From: Conexibacter woesei DSM 14684
GTDB taxonomy: Bacteria; Actinomycetota; Thermoleophilia; Solirubrobacterales; Solirubrobacteraceae
Assembly: GCF_000025265.1 (NCBI RefSeq)
Contig: NC_013739.1
Coordinates: 2,976,001-3,040,000 of the forward strand
Direction of reading: 5' to 3'
Length of the DNA: 64,000 nt
The translations under genes were made by a program, and so were the position numbers. Position 1 is the first letter of the stretch. Every line of letters starts with the position of its first letter. Of the stretch, positions 1 to 9,177 are shown piece by piece. A model generated the notes under the pieces. The model was not told the DNA's origin. It saw only the letters and a program-made list of their open reading frames with translations, and did not search any database.

Positions 1-207
1 CGCGGCGAAGCCGACGTGGCCGAACGAGAAGACGCCCGAGTTGCCGACGAAGATCCACAGCCCGACGACGAGCACGAGGTTCATCAGCGCGACCGTCACG
101 ACGCGGTCCATCGCCGGCCCGCCGGTCGAGCCGACGACGGTGGCGAGGACGACGAGCGCGACGAGCGCGATCAGCGTCGGCAGCGAGCGCAGCAGCGGAG
201 AGTTCAT
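1..207 (-). CDS. livM: Branched-chain-type ABC transporter permease LivM, N-terminal part (runs off the window)
   Basis: Only the first 69 codons are present; the gene continues past base 1. The translated start has a hydrophobic segment and then the G-x-x-S-F-G-H-V-G-F-A-A stretch typical of LivM, just where the family's conserved N-terminal motif sits. LivM pairs with LivH in the inner membrane to form the channel of an importer for branched-chain or related amino acids. The ATG at 207 overlaps the livH stop (ATGA), so the two are translationally coupled. The substrate cannot be read from sequence. In this catabolic setting it may be an amide or aromatic-related compound rather than leucine. 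Confidence 0.85.
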   Translation of the reverse strand, partial: MNSPLLRSLPTLIALVALVVLATVVGSTGGPAMDRVVTVALMNLVLVVGLWIFVGNSGVFSFGHVGFAA

Positions 208-1091
208 ACGCGGGTCACCATGGCTCGCGGGACGATGAGGCCCTGCGGGCGCAGGACGAAGACGAGGATGATCGTGCCGTAGACGAACGCGTCGCGGAAC
301 GGGCGCATGTCCGCCGGCAGGTACGCCTGCAGCCCGATCGTCAGGAACCCGATCAGGTAGGCGCCGAGGACGGCGCCGACGAGGCTGCCCATCCCGCCGA
401 GCACGGTCGCGACGAACGCGACGAGGACGGCGGTCGCGCCGAACATCGGGTCGACCGAGCCGGCCTGTCCGGCCAGCAGCACCGCCGCGGCGCCGGCCAG
501 CACGCCGCTGATCGCGAACGCGACGGCGACGACGCGGTTGACGCGCACGCCGAGGGTGCGGGCGGTCCGCACGTCCTCGGCGGCGGCGCGCATCTGCATG
601 CCGATCGGCGTGCGGCGCAGGACCAGCGCGACGGCGGCGAACAGCACGAGCGTCGTCACGAGCGCGGCGACGTCGAGCTTCGGCACCGCGAGCTGGCCGA
701 CGGTGAACGCGCCGGACAGCTCCGGCAGCACGCTCCCGCTGCGCGGCATCGACCCGAAGATCGTCGTCGCGAGGCTCTGCAGCAGGAAGCTGACGCCGAA
801 GGAGGTGACGAGCAGCGTCTCGGGCGGCGCGCCGCGGACGGGGCGGAAGGCGACGCGCTCGATCAGCAGCGAGACTCCGACGACGATCGCGACCGCGGCG
901 ACGATCACGAACGGCCCCCACAGATCGCCCTGCAGCAGCACCATCGCGTAGGCGCCGGCCATGATCAGCTCGCCGTGCGCGAAGTTGATCAGCCGCATGA
1001 TGCCGAACATCAGCGCGATCCCCAGCGCCAGCAGCGCGTAGATGCTGCCGAGCGCGAGCGCGTTGATGACGTTCTGGATCAGTTCGGTCAC
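204..1091 (-). CDS. livH: Branched-chain-type ABC transporter permease LivH
   Basis: This 295-residue, strongly hydrophobic protein has about eight membrane spans and the LivH signatures G-I-M-R-L-I-N-F-A-H-G-E near residue 35 and the G-G-M-G-S-L-x-G-A loop near residue 235, which contacts the ATPases. The length is normal for the family. It is the second permease subunit, partner of LivM. It follows livF with a 4-bp gap and overlaps livM, so livG-livF-livH-livM form one operon read leftward from the divergent promoter at about 2.6 kb. Confidence 0.92.
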   Translation of the reverse strand: MTELIQNVINALALGSIYALLALGIALMFGIMRLINFAHGELIMAGAYAMVLLQGDLWGPFVIVAAVAIVVGVSLLIERVAFRPVRGAPPETLLVTSFGVSFLLQSLATTIFGSMPRSGSVLPELSGAFTVGQLAVPKLDVAALVTTLVLFAAVALVLRRTPIGMQMRAAAEDVRTARTLGVRVNRVVAVAFAISGVLAGAAAVLLAGQAGSVDPMFGATAVLVAFVATVLGGMGSLVGAVLGAYLIGFLTIGLQAYLPADMRPFRDAFVYGTIILVFVLRPQGLIVPRAMVTRV

Positions 1092-1095
1092 GTGA

Positions 1096-1797
1096 TCAGG
1101 CCCCCACGTAGGCAGCGCGCAGGGCGTCGGCCGATGCCAGCTCGGCGCCCCCGCTCAGGACGATCTCGCCGGCCCGCAGCAGGTAGGTGCGGTCGGCGAA
1201 CTTGACGGTGCGCAGCGCGTTCTGCTCGACGAGCAGGATCGTCGTGCCCTGCTGCCGCAGCTCGCCGAGCACCTCGAAGACGCGGTCGACGATCAGCGGC
1301 GCGAGCCCGAGCGACGGCTCGTCGAGCATCAGCAGCCGCGGCTGCGACAGCAGCGCTCGGCCGATCGCGAGCTGCTGCTGCTCGCCGCCGGAGAGGCGGC
1401 CGGCTGGCGTGTCAGCGAGCTGGGCGAGCTTCGGGAACCGCTCCAGCACTGCGTCGAGCTGCGCCGGCAGCGCGCGCCGGTCGGCGAGCGCGGTCGCGCC
1501 GAGGCGCAGGTTCTCGCGCACGGTCAGCGTCTCGAAGATGTGCCGGCCCTCGGGCACCAGTGCGAGGCCGTGGCGGACGATCCGCTCGGGCACGAGGCCG
1601 CGGAGCGAGACGCCGTCGAACTCGATCGCGCCGGCGTGCGTCCGCGCCAGCCCGAAGACGGCGCTCAGGAGCGTCGTCTTGCCGGCGCCGTTGGCGCCGA
1701 TCAGCCCGACGACCTCGCCCGGCTCGACCGTCAGCGAGACGCCACGCAGCGCCCGCACAGCGCCGTAGCGGACCTCGACGTCACGCAGTGCGAGCAT
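1096..1797 (-). CDS. livF: ABC transporter ATP-binding protein LivF
   Basis: A complete 233-residue ATPase. Walker A (GANGAGKTT) is at residues 34-42, the signature LSGGEQQQ lies near 135 and Walker B LLMLDEP near 155, followed by S-L-G-L-A-P typical of LivF rather than LivG. It powers the LivHM channel from the cytoplasmic face. The ATG at 1797 lies 17 bp inside the end of livG, which implies coupled translation. No lesions are visible. Confidence 0.93.
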   Translation of the reverse strand: MLALRDVEVRYGAVRALRGVSLTVEPGEVVGLIGANGAGKTTLLSAVFGLARTHAGAIEFDGVSLRGLVPERIVRHGLALVPEGRHIFETLTVRENLRLGATALADRRALPAQLDAVLERFPKLAQLADTPAGRLSGGEQQQLAIGRALLSQPRLLMLDEPSLGLAPLIVDRVFEVLGELRQQGTTILLVEQNALRTVKFADRTYLLRAGEIVLSGGAELASADALRAAYVGA

Positions 1798-2527
1798 GCT
1801 CGACCTCCCCGCCCGACGTCCCGAGGTAGGCGCGCACTACCGCCTCGTCGCGCTGGATCTCGGCAGGTGGCCCGACCGCGATCGTGGCGCCGGAGTCGAG
1901 CACGTGCACGCGGTCGCACAGTCGCATGATCACGCTCATGTCGTGCTCGACCAGCAGCAGGCCGCAGCCCAGCTCGTCGCGCACCCGGCGGGCGTCGGCG
2001 ACGAGCCGCTCGCTCTCGTCCTCGTCGAGGCCGGCCGCCGGCTCGTCGAGCAGCAGGAAGCGCGGCCGCCCGGCGAGCGCGCGGGCGACGCAGACGCGCC
2101 GCTGCGCGCCGTGCGGCACCGCGCCGGCCGGACGGTCGGCGAGCTGCTCGAGGCCGAGCCACGCGAGCACCTCGCGCGCCGTGCGCAGCCCGCTGCGGCG
2201 CGAGCCGCCGACGCCGACGGCGCCCAGCTCGACGTTCTCCGCGACCGACAGCGCCGGGAACAGGCGCGCCGCCTGGAAGGTCCGGATCAGCCGCCGCCGC
2301 GCGAGCCGCTGCGGCGCGACGCCCGTGACGTCGCGCCCGTCGAGCGAGACCATCCCGCCGGTCGGGCGCTGAAAGCCCGTGACCGCGTTGAGCAGCGTCG
2401 ACTTGCCCGCGCCGTTGGGCCCGATCAAGCCCAGGATCTCTCCCTGCGAGAGCGTCAGGCTGACGCCGTCGATCGCCTTCACACCACCGAAATGCACCTG
2501 CAGGTCCCGTACGTCGAGGTCGTCCAT
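1781..2527 (-). CDS. livG: ABC transporter ATP-binding protein LivG
   Basis: A 248-residue ATPase with Walker A GPNGAGKST at residues 36-44 and Walker B FLLLDEPAAGL. Its signature region reads PHGAQRR, the variant usual in LivG proteins in place of LSGGQ. The open frame extends upstream to 2866, but the ATG at 2527 is chosen because it follows GGAAGGG at a proper distance and begins exactly where LivG homology begins. It is the first gene of the leftward liv operon. It starts about 90 bp from the palindromic operator at 2616 and is divergent from the binding-protein gene. Confidence 0.92.
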   Translation of the reverse strand: MDDLDVRDLQVHFGGVKAIDGVSLTLSQGEILGLIGPNGAGKSTLLNAVTGFQRPTGGMVSLDGRDVTGVAPQRLARRRLIRTFQAARLFPALSVAENVELGAVGVGGSRRSGLRTAREVLAWLGLEQLADRPAGAVPHGAQRRVCVARALAGRPRFLLLDEPAAGLDEDESERLVADARRVRDELGCGLLLVEHDMSVIMRLCDRVHVLDSGATIAVGPPAEIQRDEAVVRAYLGTSGGEVEHARTA

Positions 2528-2615
2528 CGCACCCTTCCGAGGCTGGCCATACGTGCGCTTCGCATCTCTCCTGGAGCGATGTCTACCGGCCGGCACGTCC
2601 GCCGATCCCGTCCAG

Positions 2616-2630
2616 TTCCGCGCGGCGGAA
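2616..2630. promoter_or_regulatory. Palindromic operator S1 between livG and the binding-protein gene
   Basis: A perfect 6-bp inverted repeat, TTCCGC-GCG-GCGGAA, sits in the middle of the 193-bp divergent spacer (2528-2720). Rightward, a -10-like CAAGAT follows at 2661 after 30 bp. Leftward, TAGACA (2580-2585) is a weaker candidate. It matches nine other sites in the first 27 kb and is probably bound by an IclR-family regulator (inference). Confidence 0.6.
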
Positions 2631-2720
2631 TGCGGTTTGCGAGCGGCAGCGGCCGGCGCGCAAGATCGCCGGCGACAGGGTGGGCTCGGCCCACCATCCA
2701 CCGTCTGGGAGGGAGCAGCG

Positions 2721-3959
2721 ATGGCCCCACGGGTGCCTACGCCACGCCGTTGGATCGCAGGAGCGACGCTCGGCCTCGCGATCGCGGCGTCGATCGCGTC
2801 GGGGTGCGGTTCGAGCGATTCGTCGTCGGGCGGCAGCAGCGACAGCGGCGACACGGGCGACATCACGATCGGCGCGCCGATCGCGCTGACGTCGGACCTC
2901 AGCTCCTACGACATCCCCGCGCTGGAGGGCGCGAAGCTCGCGGCTGAGGAGATCAACGCAAGAGGCGGCTTGCTCGGCGGTCGCAGACTGAAGTTCGTCA
3001 CCTCCGACACCGGCGGCAATCCCGCGCAGGGGCAGACGGCCGCGCTCGAAGTGATCGACAAGGGCGCGCAGTTCCTGATGACGTCGCTCGACTACGACAA
3101 GGGCAGCCCGGCCGCGCGGACCGCGGAGTCGAGAGGGCTCGTGTCGCTCAGCATGGCGGGCGATCCGCGCTACGGCGCGAAGGGGATCGGCAGACACTTC
3201 TTCAACGTCTTCTCGGGCGGCACGACCGAGGGCGCGGCCGCCGCACAGTTCGCGCACGACGAGGGCTGGAAGCGCGTGTACCTGCTCGAGGACGTCTCGA
3301 TCAACTACGGCAAGACGTTCTGCAGATACTTCGACGAGAGCTTCAGACGGCTCGCCGATGGCGCCACGATCGTCGGCAGGGACACGTTCCAGAACACCGA
3401 CAAGTCGGTCAGCACGCAGGTCGCGCGACTGCGCGCCGCCGGTGACGTCGACGCGGTCGTGCTGTGCTCCTACCCGCCCGGCGGCGCGACCGCGCTGAAG
3501 CAGATCCGCGGTGGTGGGATCGACGTCCCGGTCCTCGGCGGCGTGCCGTTCGACGGCAACTTCTGGATCGCCGGCGTGCCGGACGAGCGCAACTTCTACG
3601 CGCTCGCGACCGGACTCGTCGACGGCAGAGATCCCGACCCGCAGCGCAGAAGAGTGCTCGCCGCCTACGCCAGAGCGACCGGCAGACCGGCCCCGGCGGG
3701 CCTCGCGCCGCTGACCGGCTACAGCATCGTGCAGGCGCTCGGCGAGGCGATCGAAAGAGCCGGAAGCACCGACGGCGACGCGGTCGCCGCGGCGCTGGAG
3801 ACGTTCAGAGACCAGCCGCTCGCGATAGGCCCGACGACGTGGACGCCCGAGTGCCACATCGCCGTCGGGCGGCCGTTCGTGATCACCAAGCTCGTCGACG
3901 GCACGCTCGAATACGTCGGCGAGGCGAAGCCCGAATGGGTGCCGCCGGCGCTCTGCTGA
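2721..3959 (+). CDS. Branched-chain-type ABC substrate-binding lipoprotein (LivK-like)
   Basis: A 412-residue periplasmic-binding-protein family 6 member. The start at ATG 2721 follows a GGGAG ribosome site. The signal peptide ends in the lipobox I-A-S-G-C with Cys29, and a Ser/Gly-rich tether precedes the fold, so the mature protein is lipid-anchored outside the membrane. The body opens with I-T-I-G-A-P-I-A-L-T-S-D-L-S and contains the G-A-x-x-x-x-T-S and A-x-E-x-x-x-x-x-G features of LivK proteins. It delivers ligand to the divergently encoded LivHMGF. Arginine is often AGA here, unlike in the neighbouring permease genes. A creatininase-family gene follows 46 bp downstream, hinting at an amide or cyclic amide ligand. 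Confidence 0.88.
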   Translation: MAPRVPTPRRWIAGATLGLAIAASIASGCGSSDSSSGGSSDSGDTGDITIGAPIALTSDLSSYDIPALEGAKLAAEEINARGGLLGGRRLKFVTSDTGGNPAQGQTAALEVIDKGAQFLMTSLDYDKGSPAARTAESRGLVSLSMAGDPRYGAKGIGRHFFNVFSGGTTEGAAAAQFAHDEGWKRVYLLEDVSINYGKTFCRYFDESFRRLADGATIVGRDTFQNTDKSVSTQVARLRAAGDVDAVVLCSYPPGGATALKQIRGGGIDVPVLGGVPFDGNFWIAGVPDERNFYALATGLVDGRDPDPQRRRVLAAYARATGRPAPAGLAPLTGYSIVQALGEAIERAGSTDGDAVAAALETFRDQPLAIGPTTWTPECHIAVGRPFVITKLVDGTLEYVGEAKPEWVPPALC

Positions 3960-4005
3960 TGCACCCCGCGCTCGTCAACCGTCAATCGAGGAAAGCAGTG
4001 GACAC

Positions 4006-4788
4006 GTGACACATCTGCAGATGATCGAGCTGACCTCGCCGCAGCTGGCGGCGGTCGGCTCCGACGAACAGGCCGTGGGGCTGATCCCGCTGGGAGCAGT
4101 CGAGCAGCACGGACCGCACCTGCCGGTCGCGACGGACGCGATCATCGCGCGCCACCTCGCCGGCGAGGTCGCCGCACGGCTGACCGAGCCGGTGCTGGTC
4201 GCGCCGGTCCTCCCGCTCGGCGTCTCGGCGCACCACCTCGGCTTCGCCGGGACCGTGCACCTCGACGCCGAGGCGTTCGGCGCGTGCGTGCGGGCGTACG
4301 CCGACGCGATGCGCGACCTCGGCCTGCGCCGGGTCGCGATCTTCAGCGCGCACGGCGGCAACTTCGCCGCGATCGCCGAGGTCGCCGCGAGCTACGCGGA
4401 CGACCCCGGCGTGGAGGTGATCGCCTACACCGACTTCACCCGCTACCTCGGCGCGATGCGCTCTGGGGCGGGGCGCGCCGGTGTCGTCGTGCCGGATGCC
4501 GACACCCACGCGGGCGGGTTGGAGACGAGCCAGATCCTCTACCTCGAACGGATCTTCGGGCTCGACCCCGCCGGCGTCCCGGACGGCTACGCCGCCGACG
4601 AGGAGGGCTGGGTCGAGCGGATGAACGCGGAGGGGATCGCCGCGCTCAGCGCCAACGGCGTGCTCGGCCTCCCACGGCTGGCGACCTCGCCGGCCGGCCG
4701 GGCGATCTGTGCCGCGCTCGCCGACGAGCTGGCGGAGTGGATCCGGGAGGCGTTCGGGCTCGCTCAGGCGGACGGCGCGTCGTCTTGA
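4006..4788 (+). CDS. Creatininase-family amidohydrolase
   Basis: A 260-residue member of the creatininase (creatinine amidohydrolase / FAPy deformylase) superfamily. The metal-ligand block G-A-V-E-Q-H-G-P-H-L-P is seen with Glu33, His35 and Asp44, and the S-A-H-G-G-N motif follows near residue 116. A further E-T-S block near 175 completes the site. Family members hydrolyse cyclic or formyl amides using Mn or Zn. GTG 4006 is preferred because GAGGAAAG ends 10 nt upstream; ATG 4021 is an alternative. It lies between a binding protein and an IclR gene, so it may act on the imported ligand. The exact substrate is unknown. Confidence 0.82.
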   Translation: MTHLQMIELTSPQLAAVGSDEQAVGLIPLGAVEQHGPHLPVATDAIIARHLAGEVAARLTEPVLVAPVLPLGVSAHHLGFAGTVHLDAEAFGACVRAYADAMRDLGLRRVAIFSAHGGNFAAIAEVAASYADDPGVEVIAYTDFTRYLGAMRSGAGRAGVVVPDADTHAGGLETSQILYLERIFGLDPAGVPDGYAADEEGWVERMNAEGIAALSANGVLGLPRLATSPAGRAICAALADELAEWIREAFGLAQADGASS

Positions 4789-5633
4789 GCCGCGGTGGCG
4801 AGCCGCACGGCGCCTGCCACCTGCTCGGCGACCGCTCGTTCGCGGGGACAGAGCTGGACGCCGCCGCGCCGCCGCGGCCGCCCGCCTATCCGATCGCGTC
4901 GGTCGACAACGCGCTGCGGTTGCTGCTGCTGTTCCGTGACCGCCAGGTCCTGCGCCTGTCGGAGGCGAGTGAGCTGCTGGGCGTGGGACGCTCGACGACC
5001 CACCGCCTGCTCGCGATGTTGCAGTTCCACGGCTTCGTCGTGCAGGACCCTGACACGCGCACCTACATGGCCGGCCCGGCGCTGCGCGACGCGCGCCCGG
5101 CCGCCGCCCAGAAGGCCGGCCTGCGCTCGCGTGCGCGGCCGTTCCTGGAGCTGCTGAGCGGAAGGCTCGGCTCGACCGCGCACCTCTGCGTGCTGGAGGG
5201 CGCGAGCGTCGTCTTCGTCGACTCGGTCGAGAGCGCGAAGCCGACGCGGATCGGCTCGCGGATCGGCGTCGCGCTGCCCGCGCACTGCACGTCCGCCGGC
5301 AAGGCGCTGCTCGCGCAGCTGCCGCCCGAGGTGCTGTCGACGGTGCTGCACGGGGAGCAGCTGGTCGCGCTGACGCCGTCCTCGATCCGCAGCCTGCACG
5401 AGCTGGAGGTCGCGCTGGCGGAGACGCGCCGCCGCGGCTACGCGACGAACTTCGCCGAGAGCGAGGCCGACGTCGGCGCGGTCGCGGTCGCGGTCCCGGT
5501 CGGGCCGGCGCAGCTGCGCTCGGCGCTGGCGGTCTCAGCGCCCGCCGAGCGGCTCGGCCCGGCCGACGCCGACGCGGTCGTCGACGTTCTCGGCCGCGTC
5601 GCACGAGCCCTCGGCGACCGCCTCACCGGATAG
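4785..5633 (+). CDS. IclR-family transcriptional regulator
   Basis: 282 residues. A winged helix-turn-helix occupies about residues 37-95 (L-S-E-A-S-E-L-L-G-V-G-R-S-T-T-H-R-L-L) and the IclR effector-binding domain about 110-275, including the H-C-T-S-A-G-K-A-L-L motif. The likely start is TTG 4785, overlapping the creatininase stop (TTGA); no ATG or GTG fits upstream of the HTH. Co-transcription with the binding protein and hydrolase suggests it senses their substrate. It is one of two IclR proteins in the window and a candidate binder of the ten palindromes of the catabolic region. Confidence 0.88.
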   Translation: MSRGGEPHGACHLLGDRSFAGTELDAAAPPRPPAYPIASVDNALRLLLLFRDRQVLRLSEASELLGVGRSTTHRLLAMLQFHGFVVQDPDTRTYMAGPALRDARPAAAQKAGLRSRARPFLELLSGRLGSTAHLCVLEGASVVFVDSVESAKPTRIGSRIGVALPAHCTSAGKALLAQLPPEVLSTVLHGEQLVALTPSSIRSLHELEVALAETRRRGYATNFAESEADVGAVAVAVPVGPAQLRSALAVSAPAERLGPADADAVVDVLGRVARALGDRLTG

Positions 5634-5645
5634 CTCGCGGGCGTC

Positions 5646-5684
5646 GTCCTGGATTGCTGTCGCTATGCGACACCAATCCAGGAC
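5646..5684. repeat. 39-bp palindromic element between convergent genes, copy 1
   Basis: Two 18-nt arms pair with one mismatch around a TAT loop. It lies between the 3' ends of the iclR gene (5633) and kbl (5696). A second copy, 35 of 39 bases identical, lies at 54249-54287 between holA and rpsT, also convergent. It is probably a bidirectional terminator or a dispersed palindromic repeat. No T-run follows. Confidence 0.75.
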
Positions 5685-5695
5685 AACCGCGCGCG

Positions 5696-6868
5696 CTACC
5701 GGGCGGCTGCGAACGCCGCGAGCGCCTGGTCGATCTCGGCGGGCGCGTGCGCGGCGGAGATCTGCGTGCGGATCCGCGCCTCGCCGCGCGGGACGATGGG
5801 GAACGAGAACGCGATCGCGTAGACGCCCTCGTCGAGCAGCCGCTCGGCCGCCTCCGACGCGCGGCGCGCGTCGCCGTACATCACCGGCACGATCGGGTGG
5901 TCGCCGGGCAGCAGGTCGAAGCCCGCGCGCTCCATGCCGGCGCGGAAGCGCGCGGTGTTCTCGCGCAGCCTCGTGCGCAGCTCGCCGCTGCTCCCAAGCA
6001 GCTCCAGCGCGCGCAGCGACGCCGCGGCGATCGGCGGGGCGATCGTGTTCGAGAAGAGGTACGGCCGCGAGCGCTGGCGCAGCAGCTCGACGATCTCGCG
6101 CCGGCCGCTCGTGTACCCGCCGCTGGCGCCGCCGAGCGCCTTGCCGAGCGTCCCGGTGACGACGTCGACGCGGTCGGCGACGCCGTGCAGCTCCGGTGTG
6201 CCGCGGCCGCCCGGTCCGACGAACCCGACGGCGTGCGAGTCGTCGACCATCACCATCGCGTCGTAGCGCTCGGCGAGGTCGCAGACCAGGTCGAGGCGGG
6301 CGACGTAGCCGTCCATCGAGAAGACGCCGTCGGTCGCGATCAGGACGCGGCGGGCGCCGCCGGCGCGCGCGTCGCGCAGACACGCCTCCAGCTCGTCCAT
6401 GTCGCTGTTGGCGTAGCGCAGCCGGCGCGCCTTGCAGAGGCGGATGCCGTCGATGATCGAGGCGTGGTTGAGCGCGTCGGAGATCACCGCGTCGTCCGCC
6501 CCGAGCAGCGTCTCGAAGAGGCCGCCGTTGGCGTCGAAGCAGGAGCCGTAGAGGATCGTGTCGTCGGTTCCGAGGAAATCCGACAGCCGCTCCTCCAGCT
6601 CCGTGTGCAGCTCCTGCGTGCCGCAGATGAAGCGCACCGACGCCATGCCGTAGCCCCAGCGGTCGAGCGCCTCGCGGGCCGCCTCGACGACCGCCGGATG
6701 GTCGGCGAGGCCGAGGTAATTGTTGGCGCAGAGGTTCAGCACCTCGCCGCGCGCGACGCGAATGCGCGCGTCCTGCGGGGAGGAGATGATCCGCTCCTGC
6801 TTGTAGAGGCCGGCGGAGCGCAGCTCCGCAAGCTCCTCGCGGAGCCCGTCGCGCACGCTGTCGAACAT
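5696..6868 (-). CDS. kbl: 2-amino-3-ketobutyrate CoA ligase (glycine C-acetyltransferase)
   Basis: A 390-residue PLP enzyme of the alpha-oxoamine synthase family. It cleaves 2-amino-3-oxobutyrate with CoA to glycine and acetyl-CoA, the second step of threonine breakdown. Seen: N-N-Y-L-G-L near residue 49, the D-A-L-N-H-A-S block, the V-D-D-S-H-A-V-G-F motif, and the PLP lysine in T-L-G-K-A-L-G-G near 245. The length equals that of Kbl. It follows tdh with only 3 bp between them, the classic tdh-kbl pairing, which makes the assignment firmer than for other family members such as BioF. Confidence 0.92.
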   Translation of the reverse strand: MFDSVRDGLREELAELRSAGLYKQERIISSPQDARIRVARGEVLNLCANNYLGLADHPAVVEAAREALDRWGYGMASVRFICGTQELHTELEERLSDFLGTDDTILYGSCFDANGGLFETLLGADDAVISDALNHASIIDGIRLCKARRLRYANSDMDELEACLRDARAGGARRVLIATDGVFSMDGYVARLDLVCDLAERYDAMVMVDDSHAVGFVGPGGRGTPELHGVADRVDVVTGTLGKALGGASGGYTSGRREIVELLRQRSRPYLFSNTIAPPIAAASLRALELLGSSGELRTRLRENTARFRAGMERAGFDLLPGDHPIVPVMYGDARRASEAAERLLDEGVYAIAFSFPIVPRGEARIRTQISAAHAPAEIDQALAAFAAAR

Positions 6869-6871
6869 CGC

Positions 6872-7903
6872 CTAGACCTCCGTCCAGTCGAGCAGCACCT
6901 TGCCGGCGCGGCCGCCGGCGGCGGTCGCGAACGCCTGCTCGAACTCCGAGTAGTGGAAGCGGTGCGTGATGACAGGGGAGATGTCGAGCCCCGATTCGAC
7001 CATCACGCTCATCGCGTACCAGGTCTCGTACATCTCGCGGCCGTAGATCCCCTTCAGCGTCAGCATGTTGAAGACGATCTCGTTGAAGTCGACGAGGATC
7101 TCCTCGGTCGGGATCCCGAGCATCGCGATCCGGCCGCCGTGGGCCATGTTCGCGAGCATGTCGCGCAGCGCGGCCGGGTTGCCCGACATCTCCAGGCCGA
7201 CGTCGAAGCCCTCCTGCATCCGCAGCTCCGACTGCACGCTCGCGACCGACGCGGTGCGGACGTCGAGCGCGCGCGTCGCGCCCATCTGCTCGGCCAGCGC
7301 GAGGCGGTGCTCGTTGACGTCGGTGACGACGACGTGGCGGGCGCCCGCGTGCCGCACCACCGCGGCCGCCATCAGCCCGATCGGGCCGGCGCCGGTGATC
7401 AGGACGTCCTCGCCGAGCACCTTGAACGAGAGCGCGGTGTGGACGGCGTTGCCGAACGGGTCGAAGATCGCCGCGACCTCGCGGTCGACGCCGGGCGCGT
7501 GGTGCCAGACGTTCGTCATCGGCAGCGCGAGGTACTCGGCGAACGCGCCCGGCCGTGTCACGCCGACGCCCTCCGTGCGCGAGCACAGGTGGCGCCGCCC
7601 GGCCATGCAGTTGCGGCAGCGGCCGCAGACGAGATGACCCTCGCCGCTGACGACGTCGCCGGGCCGGAAGTCGTTGACGTTGGAGCCGACCTCGACCACC
7701 TCGCCGACGAACTCGTGACCGATCACGAGCGGGACGGGGATCGTCTGCTGCGCCCACCGATCCCAGCTGTGGATGTGCAGGTCGGTGCCGCAGATGCCGG
7801 TCTTCTGGACGTGCACGAGCACGTCGTTGATGCCCACCTCGGGCTCGGGGACGTCCATGAGCCAGAGGCCCGGCGCCGCCTTGTCCTTCACGAGTGCTTT
7901 CAC
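6872..7903 (-). CDS. tdh: L-threonine 3-dehydrogenase
   Basis: A 343-residue zinc medium-chain dehydrogenase that oxidises L-threonine to 2-amino-3-oxobutyrate with NAD. Catalytic Cys lies in [10 protein letters not shown]. The structural zinc cysteines follow in a C-G-R-C-R-N-C-x7-C block near residue 95, and the Rossmann glycines in G-A-G-P-I-G-L near 170. The open frame runs upstream to 8167, but GTG 7903 gives the normal Tdh N-terminus (V-K-A-L-V-K-D). A -10-like CAGCCT ends 8 nt before that GTG, so the message may be leaderless. It forms an operon with kbl. Confidence 0.92.
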   Translation of the reverse strand: MKALVKDKAAPGLWLMDVPEPEVGINDVLVHVQKTGICGTDLHIHSWDRWAQQTIPVPLVIGHEFVGEVVEVGSNVNDFRPGDVVSGEGHLVCGRCRNCMAGRRHLCSRTEGVGVTRPGAFAEYLALPMTNVWHHAPGVDREVAAIFDPFGNAVHTALSFKVLGEDVLITGAGPIGLMAAAVVRHAGARHVVVTDVNEHRLALAEQMGATRALDVRTASVASVQSELRMQEGFDVGLEMSGNPAALRDMLANMAHGGRIAMLGIPTEEILVDFNEIVFNMLTLKGIYGREMYETWYAMSVMVESGLDISPVITHRFHYSEFEQAFATAAGGRAGKVLLDWTEV

Positions 7904-7946
7904 AGCGAGCCAGGCTGACGCGCGAGCGGGCGAACGCGCGAGCGGC

Positions 7947-7961
7947 TTCCGGCCTCCGGAA
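7947..7961. promoter_or_regulatory. Palindromic operator S2 upstream of tdh-kbl
   Basis: TTCCGG-CCT-CCGGAA, a perfect 6-bp inverted repeat. On the minus strand a -10-like CAGCCT (7912-7917) lies exactly 29 bp downstream, 8 nt before the tdh GTG. It belongs to the shared operator set of the catabolic region. Confidence 0.6.
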
Positions 7962-7977
7962 CCGGGGGGCCGCGGGG

Positions 7978-7992
7978 TTCCAGCCTGAGGAA
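7978..7992. promoter_or_regulatory. Palindromic operator S3 upstream of the dpp leader
   Basis: TTCCAG-CCT-GAGGAA keeps the TTCC-N7-GGAA core. A plus-strand -10-like CAAGGT (8022-8027) follows after 29 bp, leading into the dpp leader at 8069. Together with S2 it gives each of the two divergent operons its own copy. Confidence 0.58.
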
Positions 7993-8068
7993 TCGCGTTG
8001 GCAGGCGCTTCGACGGCGGACCAAGGTGGGGACGCAGGAGAGAGCGTCAACGGGTCTGTGGAGGTCTC

Positions 8069-8152
8069 ATGCTCATCGGCAAACCAGCAGCAGCGGCGGC
8101 CGTCGTCGGGGTGCTGTGCGCCGCCATCGTCGCCGGCGTCGTCGCGGACTGA
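8069..8152 (+). pseudogene. Signal-peptide remnant of a DppA-type binding-protein gene, now a 27-codon ORF before dppB
   Basis: The ribosome site (GTCTGTGGAGGTC) and the first 27 codons align in phase, without gaps, to the start of the intact binding-protein gene at 23485. Shared residues include M-L-I-G-K, the A-A-A run, V-G, L-C-A and A-G near residues 22-23. Here the lipobox Cys is replaced by Val, and a TGA follows at the codon for residue 28. That TGA overlaps the dppB ATG (TGATG). The rest of the binding-protein gene is missing. What is left may still act as a leader peptide that sets up dppB translation by coupling. Confidence 0.7.
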
Positions 8153-9177
8153 TGTCGGCCGCCGCACTCGACACGATCGCCCCGGCGGCGCCGGCTCGTC
8201 GGCGCTGGACCGGGGCGGGCTGGCTCGTCCGCCGCTTCGGCATCTCGCTGCTGACGATCGCGCTCGCCTCGGTGCTCGTGTTCGCGAGTGCGCGGGCGCT
8301 GCCGGGCGATCCCGCGCTGACGATGGCCGGCGCCGGCGCAGGCCGCCCGACGCCGGCGATGCTGGAGCAGGCGCGCGAGCGCTACGGGCTCGACGCGTCG
8401 CTGCCGGTGCAGTACCTGCGCTACGTCGAGCGCGCGATCCAGGGCGACCTCGGCACCTCCGCCAGCAGCGACCTGCCGGTCGCGCGGATGATCGGCGAGC
8501 GGCTGCCGGTCACGCTCCAGCTGGCCGTGATGAGCATGCTGCTGGCGGTCACGATCGGCGTCGGCGCCGGCGTGCTCGCCGCCCTCTTCCGCGGGCGCGC
8601 GGCCGACTACGCCGTCACGGCGATCGGCCTGCTGGGCATCTCGCTGCCGAACTTCTGGCTCGGGCTGATGCTCGTGCTGCTGTTCGCCGTCAACCTCGGC
8701 TGGCTGCCGGCGTCCGGCTTCACGCCGTTCATGGAGGACCCGGTCGCGAACCTGCGCGACATGATCCTGCCGGTCTGGATGCTCGGCACGATGATGGCGG
8801 CGGTGCTGCTGCGGCAGATGCGCTCCTCGATGGTCGACGCGCTGCAGTCCGACTACGTCCGCACGGCGCGCTCGAAGGGGCTGCCGCCATACCGCGTCGT
8901 CGTCGGGCACGCGCTGCGCAACTGCATGATCCCGCTGCTGACGCTGACCGGCCTGCAGCTCGGGGCGCTGATCTCCGGCGCCGTCGTCGCCGAGCACCTG
9001 TTCGTGCTGCCGGGGCTGGGAACCCTGCTGCTCGACGGCGTGCATGCGCGCGACTACGCGGTCGTGCAGGCGGTCGCGCTCGTGATGGCGGTCGGCTACG
9101 TGCTGATCAACTTCGCCGTCGACGTGCTCTACTCGGTCGCCGACCCGCGCGTCGGGGCGGCGGGGGACCCGTCGTGA
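8152..9177 (+). CDS. dppB: Dipeptide/oligopeptide-type ABC transporter permease, DppB-like
   Basis: A 341-residue inner-membrane permease with six predicted spans. It has the typical N-terminal [10 protein letters not shown] segment, an L-P-G-D-P motif in the first periplasmic loop, and the cytoplasmic EAA loop near residue 235 (R-T-A-R-S-K-G-L). ATG 8152 overlaps the stop of the signal-peptide remnant; an upstream extension to 7894 is not supported. It pairs with DppC. The operon continues dppC-dppD-dppF through 4-bp overlaps and has no binding-protein gene of its own. Confidence 0.88.
   Translation: MSAAALDTIAPAAPARRRWTGAGWLVRRFGISLLTIALASVLVFASARALPGDPALTMAGAGAGRPTPAMLEQARERYGLDASLPVQYLRYVERAIQGDLGTSASSDLPVARMIGERLPVTLQLAVMSMLLAVTIGVGAGVLAALFRGRAADYAVTAIGLLGISLPNFWLGLMLVLLFAVNLGWLPASGFTPFMEDPVANLRDMILPVWMLGTMMAAVLLRQMRSSMVDALQSDYVRTARSKGLPPYRVVVGHALRNCMIPLLTLTGLQLGALISGAVVAEHLFVLPGLGTLLLDGVHARDYAVVQAVALVMAVGYVLINFAVDVLYSVADPRVGAAGDPS

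Noticed and set aside
5535-8024. Very long minus-strand ORF of 829 codons across kbl and tdh
   Set aside because: It is an Arg-rich shadow frame of real genes, common in DNA of this GC content.
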